Positions 18,062 through 27,414 of a stretch of 64,000 nt of DNA are shown piece by piece. The stretch is taken from the NCBI RefSeq assembly GCF_019431455.1, contig NZ_JAHYSR010000003.1, positions 62,001 through 126,000 on the forward strand. Direction: 5' to 3'. The notes below the pieces were generated by a model. It had not been told where the DNA came from. It saw only the letters and a list, made by a program, of their open reading frames with translations, and did no database searches. The position numbers and the translations under genes were made by a program. Each line of letters opens with the position of its first letter. The first letter of the stretch is position 1. Source of the DNA: Paracoccus bogoriensis. GTDB lineage: Bacteria; Pseudomonadota; Alphaproteobacteria; Rhodobacterales; Rhodobacteraceae.

Positions 18062-20356
18062 CTAGTTGCTGCCGATGATGTCCTGCAACGCACGGGTCAA
18101 CGCATCCTCGGAATCGGCGGCGCTGGTCGATCCGGGCGTCTGCGGCGCGGCGCCAGTGATCTCGGTCGGGGCGACGATTTCGCGCGGGGCCTGGCCCGTG
18201 CGCTGGGCCTCGATCGTGTTCATCACGTCGGCCAGGGCGGCGGCCAGCGGGTCGTCGGCTGACCCATAGGTCACCACGCGGCCGGCCGTTTCGCTCTGCG
18301 ACAGCACGATTCCGCTACCATCGGGCGAGACGGTCGAGACGGGCAGTTCCGGCAGCCCCTCGTGGATCTCGGCCATGACCGCCTGCCAGATCTCGGCGGG
18401 CAAGCCACCGCCGGTCACACCTTGCAGGGGCGTGTTGTCGTCATAGCCCATCCAGACGCCGGTGACATATTGCTCGGTGAAGCCGACGAACCAGGCATCG
18501 CGATAGCTGCTGGTCGTGCCGGTCTTGCCCGCCACCGGGCGAGAGCCCAGCTTGGCGCGCGTGCCGGTTCCCGAGCTGATCACCTGCTGCATCATGTAGA
18601 TCAGCTGCCCCGCCGCACGCTGGCTGATGACGCGCTGCCCATAGCCGCCGGTCTGGCCCATCAGCGGGCGGTCATCGCCGCGCATGGTCAGGCTGACCAC
18701 ACCATAGGGCGCGACCGAGGTGCCGCCGTTGCGGATGCCTGCATAGGCGCCGGTCAGCTCCAGCAGCGTCGCTTCGGACGCGCCCAGCCCCAGCGAAGGG
18801 CTGGTGGTCAGGTTGCTGACAATGCCGAAATCATGGGCGATCTGGCGCACGCGGTCGCGGCCCACGGCCTCTTGCAGGCGGATGGTCGAGGTGTTCAGAG
18901 ACTGCGCCAGCGACTGCGTCAGTGTCACCGTGCCGCGGAAGTTGCGGCTGTAGTTCTGCGGAGACCAGCTACGCCCGCCGGGAAGGCGGATCGTCAGCGG
19001 TGCGTCCTGCACCGTATCGTTGGGCGAATAGCCCACCTCCAGCGCGGCGGCATAGACAAAGGGCTTGAAGCTGGATCCGGTCTGCCGCTTGGCCTGAGTG
19101 GCGCGGTTGAACGTGCCATGGCTGCGCGTGTCGCGCCCGCCGATCATGGCGCGCACCGCGCCGTCTGCCGACATGACGACCACCGCCGCTTGCGCCCCCG
19201 AGTCGTCACGCACCTTCTCGTCGAAGACGCGCTGCATCGCCCGTTCGGCCGCGCGCTGGATGCGCTGGTCGAAGGTTGTGGTGATGGTCACGTCCTCGGT
19301 CGTCTCGCTGGTCAGGAAGCCGGGGCCCGATTCCATCACCCAATCCGCAAAGGCGCCGCCTGCGCGCGCCGAGGCGGCCTGCGACAGCGTCGCCGGATTG
19401 GCGCGGTAATGGGCGACTTCCTCGGCGGTCAGATAGCCCTCTTCCTGCATCAGGCCCAGGATCACGCTGGCCCGCGCCTGGCTACGCGCCAGGTTTGCGG
19501 TCGGGGCGTAATAGCTGGGCGCGCGCAGCAGACCCGCCAGCATCGCGGCCTCGGCCGCGTTCACCTGGCTTGCAGGCTTGTTGAAGTAGCGCTGGCTGGC
19601 GGCCTCGAAGCCGCGCGCACCGGCGCCCAGATAGGACCGGTTCATGTAGATGTTGAGGATGTCCTCCTTGGAATACTTTGCCTCCATCGCGAAGGCATAG
19701 GGGACTTCCTTGATCTTGCGCCACACCCCGCCGCTGCGGCAATCGGCCTCGAACTCGGCCTCGTTGGCAAAGCGGGTCGGATCGAAGGTCTCGCCCAGGC
19801 AGAGCAGCTTGGCGACCTGCTGCGTGATGGTCGAGCCGCCGTGACCTTCAAGCGGGCCGCGGCCTGCAGCCAGGTTGATGCGGATGGCGCTGGCGATGCC
19901 GCGCGGACTGATGCCCAGATGGCTGTAGAAGCGACGGTCCTCGGTGGCAATCACGGCCTCTTTCAGGACGGGGGCGATCTGGTCGGCGGTCACGGCGCCG
20001 TAGGTCTCGCCGCGCCAGGCGAAGACGCGGCCGTCGCGGTCCAGCATCGTCACCGAGCCGCGCGCGCGCCCGTCGAACAGATCCTCGGCCTCGGGCAAGG
20101 TGGCGTAGAAATAGGCCGTGGCCGATCCGATGATCAGACCGACCACCATGGCCAGCCGCCACAGCGATCCCCAGATGATCCGCCAGACCAGCACGACCAG
20201 CGCCGCGAACCAGCCCAGGATGCCGCCCCGGCGCGGGGCGCGCGGGTTGTGGCGCCGAACCTTGCGGGGTTTTTCGGGCGTCTCGTCGGAAAAGGATCGC
20301 TTTTCGGCGACGGGGCGCCTGCCCGTGCCTTTGGGGGTGCCGGTGGGTTTTGTCAT
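18062..20356 (-). CDS. Class A penicillin-binding protein (PBP1A-like)
   Basis: A bifunctional peptidoglycan glycosyltransferase/transpeptidase of 764 residues anchored by an N-terminal helix (about 64-85) after a basic, Pro-rich cytoplasmic tail. The GT51 domain has EDRRFYSHLGISPRG and GGSTITQQVAKLL. The transpeptidase domain has the active Ser in TGSSFKPFVY, SLN (QSLNTSTIR) and KTGT (VAGKTGTTSSYRDAWFVG). AGGAAAGCAGGC precedes the ATG at 20356. The acidic/Pro-rich C-terminal tail looks flexible. Confidence 0.94.
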   Translation of the reverse strand: MTKPTGTPKGTGRRPVAEKRSFSDETPEKPRKVRRHNPRAPRRGGILGWFAALVVLVWRIIWGSLWRLAMVVGLIIGSATAYFYATLPEAEDLFDGRARGSVTMLDRDGRVFAWRGETYGAVTADQIAPVLKEAVIATEDRRFYSHLGISPRGIASAIRINLAAGRGPLEGHGGSTITQQVAKLLCLGETFDPTRFANEAEFEADCRSGGVWRKIKEVPYAFAMEAKYSKEDILNIYMNRSYLGAGARGFEAASQRYFNKPASQVNAAEAAMLAGLLRAPSYYAPTANLARSQARASVILGLMQEEGYLTAEEVAHYRANPATLSQAASARAGGAFADWVMESGPGFLTSETTEDVTITTTFDQRIQRAAERAMQRVFDEKVRDDSGAQAAVVVMSADGAVRAMIGGRDTRSHGTFNRATQAKRQTGSSFKPFVYAAALEVGYSPNDTVQDAPLTIRLPGGRSWSPQNYSRNFRGTVTLTQSLAQSLNTSTIRLQEAVGRDRVRQIAHDFGIVSNLTTSPSLGLGASEATLLELTGAYAGIRNGGTSVAPYGVVSLTMRGDDRPLMGQTGGYGQRVISQRAAGQLIYMMQQVISSGTGTRAKLGSRPVAGKTGTTSSYRDAWFVGFTEQYVTGVWMGYDDNTPLQGVTGGGLPAEIWQAVMAEIHEGLPELPVSTVSPDGSGIVLSQSETAGRVVTYGSADDPLAAALADVMNTIEAQRTGQAPREIVAPTEITGAAPQTPGSTSAADSEDALTRALQDIIGSN

Positions 20357-20622
20357 GCCTGCTTTCCTGCCCGGCCGTGTTTTCCGGCCCGAATGCCGCG
20401 CAGTATACAGGAAGATTCGCTGCGATGGAATTGCACTGACCAATCCGTGATTTGCCTTGAGAACAGGCATACAGCCCCGGTTTCGCCCGTTTCCGCGCCA
20501 GCTCATGTTTCTGCGCGGCAGCATCCCGCCCGTCGCTTGTGCAAAGCCGGGGCGATTGCGGATGAAAGCAGCGATGGCGGTCGATTTCACGGGCCGCAGG
20601 TCCAGAAGACAGGTGACGACTG

Positions 20623-21969
20623 ATGAAACAGATGATTCCCGGACTGGTCGCGGCCACAGCGCTTTTCGCGTTGCACGCGACCGCGCAGGACGCCCTGCCA
20701 GCCGATCTCGAAACTGCAGCCGCCGCGGCCGAGGCCGTCACGGCAGAGGTGGCTTATATCTTCGACACGCTGCTGTTTCTGATCGGCGGCATCCTGGTGT
20801 TCTGGATGGCGGCGGGCTTTGCCATGCTCGAGGCCGGGCTGGTCCGCTCGAAGAACGTGACGACGCAGCTGACCAAGAACATCGCGCTCTTTTCGATCGC
20901 GTCCCTGATGTATTGGATCATCGGCTACAATCTCATGTATCCGGGCGACTGGACCATCGCGGGCTGGATCGGCGAGCTGTTCAGCCCTGCCAGTCTTGAT
21001 CCGGTGGCCGCGGCCGATCTGGACAACGGCTTTTCGGTCGGCTCGGACTTCTTCTTTCAGTTGATGTTCTGCGCCACCACCGCGTCCATCGTCTCGGGCA
21101 CGCTGGCCGAGCGCGTGCGCCTGTGGCCCTTCCTGATTTTCACCGTTATCCTGACTGGCCTGATCTACCCGATCGAGGCAAGCTGGCAATGGGGCGAGGG
21201 CTGGCTGTATGACATGGGCTTTTCCGACTTCGCCGGCTCGACCCTGGTCCATGCGGCGGGCGGCTTCGCGGCGCTGGCAGGCGCCATCGTGCTGGGCGCG
21301 CGCCATGGCAAGTATCGCCCCGATGGCCGGATGCAGCCGATGCCGGGCAGCAACCTGGCGCTGGCCACGCTTGGCACGTTCATCCTGTGGATGGGCTGGT
21401 TCGGCTTCAACGGCGCCTCGCAACTGGCCATGGGCACGATCGACGACGTGGCCGATGTCAGCCGCATCTTCGTGAACACCAACCTGGCCGCCGCCGCCGG
21501 TGCCGTCGCCGCAATGCTGCTGATGCAAGCCATGTATGGCAAGGTGGATCTGACCATGGTGCTGAACGGCGCGCTGGCGGGCCTCGTCTCGATCACGGCC
21601 GAGCCGCTGACGCCCTCGATCCCGGCGGCCGTGCTGATCGGCGCGGTGGGCGGCGTGATCGTGGTCCTTGCGGTTCCGATGCTGGACAAGCTCAGGATCG
21701 ACGATGTGGTTGGCGCCATCCCGGTTCACCTGATCGCGGGCATCTGGGGCACGCTGATCGTCCCGGCCACCAATTCGGATGCCAGCTACATCACGCAGCT
21801 GGTCGGCGTGGTCGCCATTGGCGCCTTTGTCTTCCTGGCCAGCCTGGCGGTCTGGCTGATTTTGAAGGCGACCATGGGCATCCGCGCAAGCCAGGAAGCC
21901 CAGATCAGCGGCCTCGACATCAGCGAGATGGGGATGGAGGCCTATCCCGATTTCGTCCAGGCCAAATAG
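20623..21969 (+). CDS. amt: Ammonium transporter (Amt)
   Basis: Conducts ammonia/ammonium across the inner membrane. The 448-residue protein has a cleavable-type N-terminal signal, a short Ala-rich external segment, then eleven helices. The twin pore histidines are present: His210 in STLVHAAGG and the second in AIPVHLIAGIWG. The ammonium family segment FCATTASIVSG is also seen. No glnK gene is adjacent on either side. I see no clear sigma-54 promoter in the 266 bases upstream. A hairpin follows the stop. Confidence 0.95.
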   Translation: MKQMIPGLVAATALFALHATAQDALPADLETAAAAAEAVTAEVAYIFDTLLFLIGGILVFWMAAGFAMLEAGLVRSKNVTTQLTKNIALFSIASLMYWIIGYNLMYPGDWTIAGWIGELFSPASLDPVAAADLDNGFSVGSDFFFQLMFCATTASIVSGTLAERVRLWPFLIFTVILTGLIYPIEASWQWGEGWLYDMGFSDFAGSTLVHAAGGFAALAGAIVLGARHGKYRPDGRMQPMPGSNLALATLGTFILWMGWFGFNGASQLAMGTIDDVADVSRIFVNTNLAAAAGAVAAMLLMQAMYGKVDLTMVLNGALAGLVSITAEPLTPSIPAAVLIGAVGGVIVVLAVPMLDKLRIDDVVGAIPVHLIAGIWGTLIVPATNSDASYITQLVGVVAIGAFVFLASLAVWLILKATMGIRASQEAQISGLDISEMGMEAYPDFVQAK

Positions 21970-21996
21970 TCCATCACCGGTCTCTTCCCGGAGAGG

Positions 21997-22022
21997 GGGC
22001 GGGTCGCGCAAGCGGCTCGCCC
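21997..22022 (+). terminator. Terminator after amt
   Basis: A ten-pair stem (21997-22006 with 22013-22022, two G-U pairs, six-base loop) followed by TTTCC, 27 bases after the amt stop. It probably also insulates the convergent polyprenyl synthase gene. Confidence 0.65.
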
Positions 22023-22118
22023 TTTCCGCCTTGCGCCTTTGGTCAAGAGCGTCCGGGAGCCCGTCCAACATCAGAGCCCGCAGGGTGCACCGCCTGTGAA
22101 CAGGTCGTGCGAACGTTG

Positions 22119-23120
22119 TCAGGCGACGCGGCTGACGACGAATTGCGCCAGATCGGACAGCATCTCGCGGATCGGATGATCGGGCAGCGTGGTCAGCGCG
22201 GCGCGTGCGCGGGCGGCGTGACCCAGCGCATCGCGCCGGGCCGCCTCCATCGCGCCGTGGCGCGCCAACAGGCTCAGTGCGTGGTCCAGATCGCCCTCGC
22301 GCTGGTCGCCCGCCTCGATGGTGCGCGACCAGAAGGCGCGTTCCTCGGGGGTGGCCCTGGCGACCGCCTTGATGACCGGCAAGGTCAGCTTGCGTTCGCG
22401 GAAATCGTCGCCGACATTCTTGCCGATCGTATCCGTCGCGCCGCCGTAATCCAGCAGGTCATCGACGATCTGGAAGGCGATGCCAAGCGCGTCGCCATAA
22501 TCGAAAAGCGCCCGGACCTGATCCGCGCTGCCGCCGGCGATGACGCCGCCCACCTCGGTCGCGGCCGAGAAAAGCGCGGCCGTCTTGCCGCGAACCACCT
22601 GAAGATAGACGCTTTCATCCGTCGCCAGATCCTGTGCCGCTGTCAGTTGCAGCACTTCGCCTTCGGCGATGGTGGCGCTGGCATTGGCCAGGATCTCAAG
22701 CGTGCGCAGGTTGCCCGGCTCGACCATCAGCTGAAAGCTGCGCGCAAAGAGATAATCGCCGACAAGAACGCTGGACTTGTTGTCCCACAGCAGATTCGCG
22801 GTCGGTCGCCCGCGCCGCTGGCGGCTTTCATCCACCACATCGTCATGCAGCAGGGTCGCCGTATGGATGAACTCGACCGTCGCGGCCAGATGCACGTGCC
22901 AAGGGCCGTCATAGCCCATCAGCCGCGCCGAGGCCAAGGTCAGCATCGGCCGCAACCGCTTGCCCCCGGCGCCGATCAGATGCGCGGTGACCTCGGGGAT
23001 GCGCGGCGCGTGCTGACTGGTCATCCGCTCTCGGATCAGGGCGTCAACGGCATCCATTTCGTCGGCGAGGGCCTCGGCCAGACGATCCAGCGGTTTGCGG
23101 ACATTCTCCTGCACGGTCAT
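22119..23120 (-). CDS. Trans-polyprenyl diphosphate synthase
   Basis: An all-trans prenyltransferase of 333 residues, expected to make the ubiquinone side chain (decaprenyl in Paracoccus relatives). GGKRLRP (53-59), the first aspartate-rich motif DDVVD (93-97) and the second DDLLD with FQIVDD before it are all present. The start at 23120 is preceded by GGGGAC; longer in-frame ATGs would add non-family sequence. Chain length cannot be read from the motif alone. ubiG in this window belongs to the same pathway. Confidence 0.92.
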   Translation of the reverse strand: MTVQENVRKPLDRLAEALADEMDAVDALIRERMTSQHAPRIPEVTAHLIGAGGKRLRPMLTLASARLMGYDGPWHVHLAATVEFIHTATLLHDDVVDESRQRRGRPTANLLWDNKSSVLVGDYLFARSFQLMVEPGNLRTLEILANASATIAEGEVLQLTAAQDLATDESVYLQVVRGKTAALFSAATEVGGVIAGGSADQVRALFDYGDALGIAFQIVDDLLDYGGATDTIGKNVGDDFRERKLTLPVIKAVARATPEERAFWSRTIEAGDQREGDLDHALSLLARHGAMEAARRDALGHAARARAALTTLPDHPIREMLSDLAQFVVSRVA

Positions 23121-23195
23121 GGCGAGTCCCCGTTTCTGCGGTTTCGCATTGCCACGCCATCGACAAAGACGCAACCGCAGCTTAGCTTTCGCGCC

Positions 23196-23405
23196 ATGAA
23201 AGAGCTTTTCCGCAGCACCGATCCGGTCCGCATTTCCGCCGCCGTCAGCCTTCTGGAGTCCGAAGGCATCCGCTGCTTCGAGATGGATCAGCACATGAGC
23301 ACGCTGGAAGGCTCGATCGGGATTCTGCCGCGCAGGGTCATGGTGGCGGACCGCGACCTGTTCATGGCCCGCGCTATCCTGCGCGACACGGGGCTGGATG
23401 ACTGA
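23196..23405 (+). CDS. DUF2007 small protein
   Basis: A 69-residue protein beginning MKELFRSTDPVRISAAVSLL, with LESEGI and RRVMVADRDLFMARAIL. This is the DUF2007 (putative signal-transducing protein) fold, a small ferredoxin-like domain of unknown role. It is divergent from the polyprenyl synthase gene and overlaps the next gene by eight bases, so the two are probably one transcript. Confidence 0.85.
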   Translation: MKELFRSTDPVRISAAVSLLESEGIRCFEMDQHMSTLEGSIGILPRRVMVADRDLFMARAILRDTGLDD

Positions 23406-24156
23406 GACCCGGATCGACGGCTTCCTCGGCGGGCGCCTGAGGGTCGAGCAGCCTGCGCGCGGCTATCGCTCGGGGATGGACGCGGTCATGTTGGCGGCGG
23501 CTTGTCCAGCAAAATCAGGGCAGTCGGTGCTGGAACTGGGTTGCGGGGCCGGGGTGGCCAGCCTCTGCCTGGGCTGGCGGCTGCCCGGGCTGGCGCTGAC
23601 GGGGCTTGAACAGCAGGAAGACTATGCCGCCCTGGCCCGTGCGAATGCTGCCGCGAATGGTATCGCGCTTGAGGTGCTGACCGGCGACCTGGCGCGCCCG
23701 CCTGCGGAATTGCGGGCGCGGGCCTTCGATCATGTGATGATGAACCCGCCCTATTTCCTGTCAGGCACGGCCTCGCCCGATTCCGGCCGGGCGATGGCGC
23801 GTCAAGAAGTCACGCCCTTGACCCTGTGGATCGAGGCCGCTCTTCGACGGCTGCGCCCGGGCGGCTGGCTGACGCTGATCCAGCGCACCGACCGGCTGGA
23901 TGGCGTGATCGCGGCCCTGGCGGGGCGGGCCGGAGGGCTGGTCATCCTGCCCGTCGCGCCGCGCGCGGGGCGCGCGGCCGGGCGCGTGATCCTGCGCGCG
24001 TGCAAGGGGTCGCGCGCGCCCTTGCGCCTGCTGGCGCCCCTGATCCTGCATGCCGCACCTGCCCATACGGCGGATGGCGAGGACTTGACGCCAGAGGCCA
24101 GCGCGATTCTGCGCAACGGAATGGCAATCGGTAACATCGACGCGAAACACCGGTGA
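23398..24156 (+). CDS. tRNA1(Val) adenine-N6 methyltransferase-like protein
   Basis: A 252-residue class I SAM-dependent methyltransferase. SAM-binding motif VLELGCGAGVASL (44-56) and the N6-adenine/N-type catalytic motif NPPYF (116-120) are clear. The early RVEQPARGYRSGMDAVMLA resembles TrmN6/YfiC, which modifies A37 of tRNA1(Val). Related NPPY enzymes modify other substrates, so specificity is inferred. It overlaps the DUF2007 gene by eight bases. Confidence 0.85.
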   Translation: MTETRIDGFLGGRLRVEQPARGYRSGMDAVMLAAACPAKSGQSVLELGCGAGVASLCLGWRLPGLALTGLEQQEDYAALARANAAANGIALEVLTGDLARPPAELRARAFDHVMMNPPYFLSGTASPDSGRAMARQEVTPLTLWIEAALRRLRPGGWLTLIQRTDRLDGVIAALAGRAGGLVILPVAPRAGRAAGRVILRACKGSRAPLRLLAPLILHAAPAHTADGEDLTPEASAILRNGMAIGNIDAKHR

Positions 24157-24214
24157 CAGAATCGTAAAGCTGTGCTGCACTGCTCACATCGGTCAGATGT
24201 GAAGGAGAACGCGA

Positions 24215-24379
24215 ATGTCGGTTTCATCCCATATCAACGAACTGCGCAGAAAGCATCAAATGCTGTCGGAGGCTGTCGAACGGGCGCAGAAGAGCCCCGG
24301 CAGCAACGATCTTGAAATCACCCAGATGAAGCGGCAGAAGCTGCGTCTCAAGGAACAGATCGAGCGGCTGGCTCACTGA
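24215..24379 (+). CDS. DUF465 (YdcH-like) small coiled-coil protein
   Basis: A 54-residue protein: MSVSSHINELRRKHQML, a short Pro/Gly turn, then ITQMKRQKLRLKEQIERLA. This is the DUF465/YdcH helical hairpin found in many alphaproteobacteria. GAAGGAG seven bases upstream supports the ATG. It is followed by a strong terminator. Function unknown. Confidence 0.88.
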   Translation: MSVSSHINELRRKHQMLSEAVERAQKSPGSNDLEITQMKRQKLRLKEQIERLAH

Positions 24380-24404
24380 GCGAAAGCTTTGCCGCGAATG
24401 TCGA

Positions 24405-24431
24405 AAGGCCCGCGCGAATCGCGCGGGCCTT
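24405..24431. terminator. Bidirectional terminator between DUF465 gene and phaB
   Basis: A perfect 12-pair stem, AAGGCCCGCGCG (24405-24416) and CGCGCGGGCCTT (24420-24431), with a three-base loop, between two convergent genes. Confidence 0.85.
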
Positions 24432-24447
24432 GTCGATCGGGTGAGGT

Positions 24448-25173
24448 TCAGATGAAATATTGTCCGCCATTCGCGCTGATCGTCGAGCCGGTGATGAAGC
24501 CCGCCTCGTCAGAGGCCAGGAACAACACGCAGCGCGCGATCTCTTCCGGCTCGCCCAGTCGGCCCACGGGGATCTGCGGGATGATGCGCTCGTTCAGCAC
24601 CTTTTCGTCGATGGCGCGCACCATCTCTGTTCCGATATAGCCGGGGCAGATCGCGTTCACGGTGATGCCGGCGCGCGCGCCCTCTTGTGCGAGCGCCTTG
24701 GTAAAGCCCAGATCACCCGATTTCGCGGCCGCGTAATTGGCCTGGCCTGCCTGACCTTTCTGCCCGTTGATCGAACTGATGTTGATAATGCGGCCGAATT
24801 TGCGCTCGCGCATACCGGTCCAGACGGGGTGGGTCATGTTGAACAGGCCAGTAAGGTTCGTGTCGATGACCTCTTTCCATTGCTGCGGCGTCATCTTGTG
24901 GAACATCGCATCGCGCGTGATGCCGGCGTTGTTGACCAGAACCGCGATCGGTCCCAGCTCGGCCTCGACCTGCGCGATGCCGGCGGCGCAGGCGTCGTAA
25001 TCGGCGACGGACCATTTGTAGGTCTTGATGCCGGTCTCATCGGTAAAGGCTTTTGCAGCGTCGTCATTGCCGGCGTAATTGGCCGCGACGGTGTAGCCCG
25101 CCTGTTTGAGCGCCTTCGAGATGGCCGCGCCGATGCCGCGCGAGCCGCCAGTGACCAGTGCAACTTTAGACAT
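24448..25173 (-). CDS. phaB: Acetoacetyl-CoA reductase
   Basis: NADPH-dependent reduction of acetoacetyl-CoA to (R)-3-hydroxybutyryl-CoA in polyhydroxybutyrate synthesis. The 241-residue short-chain dehydrogenase has GGSRGIG (9-15), NNAGITRD, the Ser of ISSINGQKGQ and the YAAAK catalytic pair, ending SANGGQYFI as in PhaB. A strong AGAAGGGGGG lies before the ATG. phaA is upstream, separated by 142 bases with a large hairpin. A polymer synthase gene is not present here. Confidence 0.96.
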   Translation of the reverse strand: MSKVALVTGGSRGIGAAISKALKQAGYTVAANYAGNDDAAKAFTDETGIKTYKWSVADYDACAAGIAQVEAELGPIAVLVNNAGITRDAMFHKMTPQQWKEVIDTNLTGLFNMTHPVWTGMRERKFGRIINISSINGQKGQAGQANYAAAKSGDLGFTKALAQEGARAGITVNAICPGYIGTEMVRAIDEKVLNERIIPQIPVGRLGEPEEIARCVLFLASDEAGFITGSTISANGGQYFI

Positions 25174-25276
25174 AATTCCCCCCTTCTGTTGGCCAGTGCA
25201 AGATCAGGCTAAGGGGCGGGGGACCGCGCCGCAAGTCGCATCCGGGGGAGCATCCGACAAAGTTGCCTTGGGTTCG

Positions 25277-25309
25277 GCATGGCGGCCGGTATTCGCGGCC
25301 GCCATGCCA
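25277..25309 (-). terminator. Large hairpin between phaA and phaB
   Basis: A perfect 13-pair stem, GGCATGGCGGCCG (25277-25289) and CGGCCGCCATGCC (25297-25309), with a seven-base loop. It starts seven bases after the phaA stop and about 100 bases before phaB in the direction of transcription. There is no T-tract, so it could be an imperfect terminator, an mRNA-stabilising 3' structure or a processing site. Confidence 0.6.
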
Positions 25310-25315
25310 GGTCGA

Positions 25316-26488
25316 TCAGCGCTCGAGGCACATGGCGACGCCCATGCCGCCGCCGATGCAGAGAGTGGCAAGGCCCTTCTTCGCATCGCGGCGGCGCATC
25401 TCGAAGAGCAGCGTGTTCAGGATACGGCAGCCCGAGGCGCCGATCGGATGGCCGATGGCGATAGCGCCGCCATTGACATTCACGATGGACGGATCCCAGC
25501 CCATATCCCTGTTCACCGCGCAGGCCTGCGCTGCAAAGGCCTCGTTCGCCTCGACCAGATCCAGCTCGCCGACTGACCAGCCCGCCTTTTCCAACGCCTT
25601 GCGGCTGGCCGGGATAGGGCCGGTGCCCATGATGGCCGGATCCAGACCTGCGGTGGCATAGCTGGCGATGCGGGCCAGCGGCGTCAGACCCCGGCGCGCG
25701 GCCTCGTTCTCGGTCATGACCATCACGGCGGCCGCGCCGTCATTCAGGCCCGAGGCATTCGCGGCCGTCACGCTGCCATCCTTGGTAAAGGCGGGGCGCA
25801 GTTTCTGCATGTTGTCCAGCGTGGCCCCGTGGCGGATATATTCGTCCTTGTCCACCACGATGTCGCCCTTGCGGGTCTTGACGGTGAAGCCCACGATCTC
25901 GTCGTCGAAGCGGCCCTCTTTCTGGGCGGCCTCGGCCTTATGCTGCGAGGCCAGCGCGAATTCGTCCTGCTGCTCGCGGGTGATTTCCCATTGCCTGGCG
26001 ACGTTTTCGGCCGTCTGGCCCATGTGATAGCCGTTGAAGGCATCCCACAGGCCGTCGCGGATCATCGTGTCGATCATTTGCATGTCGCCCATCTTCTGTC
26101 CCGCACGAAGATAGGCGGCATGGGGCGCCAGAGACATGCTTTCCTGACCGCCTGCCAGAACGACGCGCGCATCGCCCAGAATGACCTGCTGTGCGGCCAG
26201 CGCCACCGCGCGCAGCCCCGAGCCGCAAACCTGGTTGATCAGCCAGGCCGAGGCTTCCTTGGGCAAGCCGGCCTTGATATGGGCTTGGCGCGCGGGGTTC
26301 TGACCTTGCGCGGCGGTCAGAACCTGTCCCATGATCGTCTCGCTGACCTCGGAAGGGTCAATCCCGGCGCGGGCGACGACCTCGGCCAGGACCGCGGCGC
26401 CCAGTTCATGGGCGGGAGTGTTGGCGAACGATCCGAGGAAACTGCCCACGGGCGTGCGGGCAGCGGCGACGATAACGGCTTTTGTCAT
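25316..26488 (-). CDS. phaA: Acetyl-CoA acetyltransferase (beta-ketothiolase)
   Basis: Condenses two acetyl-CoA to acetoacetyl-CoA, the first step of polyhydroxybutyrate synthesis. The 390-residue thiolase has the acylated Cys in [12 protein letters not shown], the catalytic His in [14 protein letters not shown] and the second Cys in [12 protein letters not shown] at the end. The length and ends are standard. With phaB it forms the acetyl-CoA to hydroxybutyryl-CoA segment. Confidence 0.97.
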   Translation of the reverse strand: MTKAVIVAAARTPVGSFLGSFANTPAHELGAAVLAEVVARAGIDPSEVSETIMGQVLTAAQGQNPARQAHIKAGLPKEASAWLINQVCGSGLRAVALAAQQVILGDARVVLAGGQESMSLAPHAAYLRAGQKMGDMQMIDTMIRDGLWDAFNGYHMGQTAENVARQWEITREQQDEFALASQHKAEAAQKEGRFDDEIVGFTVKTRKGDIVVDKDEYIRHGATLDNMQKLRPAFTKDGSVTAANASGLNDGAAAVMVMTENEAARRGLTPLARIASYATAGLDPAIMGTGPIPASRKALEKAGWSVGELDLVEANEAFAAQACAVNRDMGWDPSIVNVNGGAIAIGHPIGASGCRILNTLLFEMRRRDAKKGLATLCIGGGMGVAMCLER

Positions 26489-26598
26489 TGCAGGCTCCTT
26501 GGCAATCTGGCCGGATTTGGCCCAGCTTCGCCTGTCAGGATGCGGTTTCGTAACGCCACGTCAAGCACCATGCGCCACGGGTTCCAATCGCCCTTGTC

Positions 26599-27414
26599 CT
26601 ATCGCCTGGCCACGGAGGGAGGGTTTTTCCATGGGGGCGCGATGGTCGGGGCGCCGAAGTAATAGCCCTGAAGGCAGTCGATCCCCAGTTCGATCAGGAA
26701 GCTGGCATCGTCCGCCGTCTCGACCTGTTCGGCCACGGTGAACATCTCGAAATGCTGACCGATGACCTGCAGCGCGCGCGTCAGCACCTGATTGTCGCGG
26801 TGACTGGCGATCTGGCGCACGAACTGGCCGTCAATCTTGATCATGTCGAAGCAGAAATCCCGCAGATAGCGGAACGAGGTATAACCGGCCCCGAAATCGT
26901 CCAGCGCAAGGCTGATCCCGTGGGATTGCACCTCGGCCATGAAATCCAGCACGGCCTCGGGCATGGCCATGGCCGAGCTTTCGGTGATTTCCAGGATCAG
27001 CCTTTCGCCCAAGGTCGAATCCGCAGAAAGGCCCCTGCGCAGTGTGTCCAGCCAGCCCTCATGCACGACGGAACGCGCCGACATGTTGATGGATAGCCGC
27101 AATCCGGGATCCTCGTGCAGCGTATTCAGGCCCAGGGACAGCGACAGACAGTCGATCTGGCGGCCAAGTTCGTTATCTTCGGCAAGGGGCATGAAGTCCT
27201 TCAGCGGGACGAGGCGCCCGGCCTCGTCCATGATGCGGATCAGCCCCTCGTAAAAGGCGACCCGGTCGGTCTGGCACGACTGGACGATCGGCTGAAAGGC
27301 CAGCACACCTCTGCCGCGCGAGACGGCAGCCTGCACTGCGGGCATCGTGATGAGATCCTGGTGCCGGATCGCGCCTTCCAGCGGCGAGCCGGCGTCGTCG
27401 CAAATGTCCGTCAT
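26599..27414 (-). CDS. EAL-domain c-di-GMP phosphodiesterase
   Basis: A 271-residue protein that is almost only an EAL domain, expected to cut c-di-GMP to pGpG. The signature is YEGLIR (EGL in place of EAL) near residue 55. The other catalytic positions look intact: N in LSINMSARS, E in LILEITES, DD in LALDDFGAGYTS, K in MIKIDGQF, E in VAEQVET and QGYYFG near the end. No GGDEF, membrane or sensor domain is present. Likely active, but the A-to-G change deserves a test. Confidence 0.88.
   Translation of the reverse strand: MTDICDDAGSPLEGAIRHQDLITMPAVQAAVSRGRGVLAFQPIVQSCQTDRVAFYEGLIRIMDEAGRLVPLKDFMPLAEDNELGRQIDCLSLSLGLNTLHEDPGLRLSINMSARSVVHEGWLDTLRRGLSADSTLGERLILEITESSAMAMPEAVLDFMAEVQSHGISLALDDFGAGYTSFRYLRDFCFDMIKIDGQFVRQIASHRDNQVLTRALQVIGQHFEMFTVAEQVETADDASFLIELGIDCLQGYYFGAPTIAPPWKNPPSVARR

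Noticed and set aside
18362-20623. A 753-codon plus-strand open frame opposite the PBP gene
   Set aside because: Shadow of the PBP gene, which has all catalytic motifs.
22071-22118. Possible small gene between the amt terminator and the polyprenyl synthase stop
   Set aside because: No start with a ribosome site; only the convergent gene tail.
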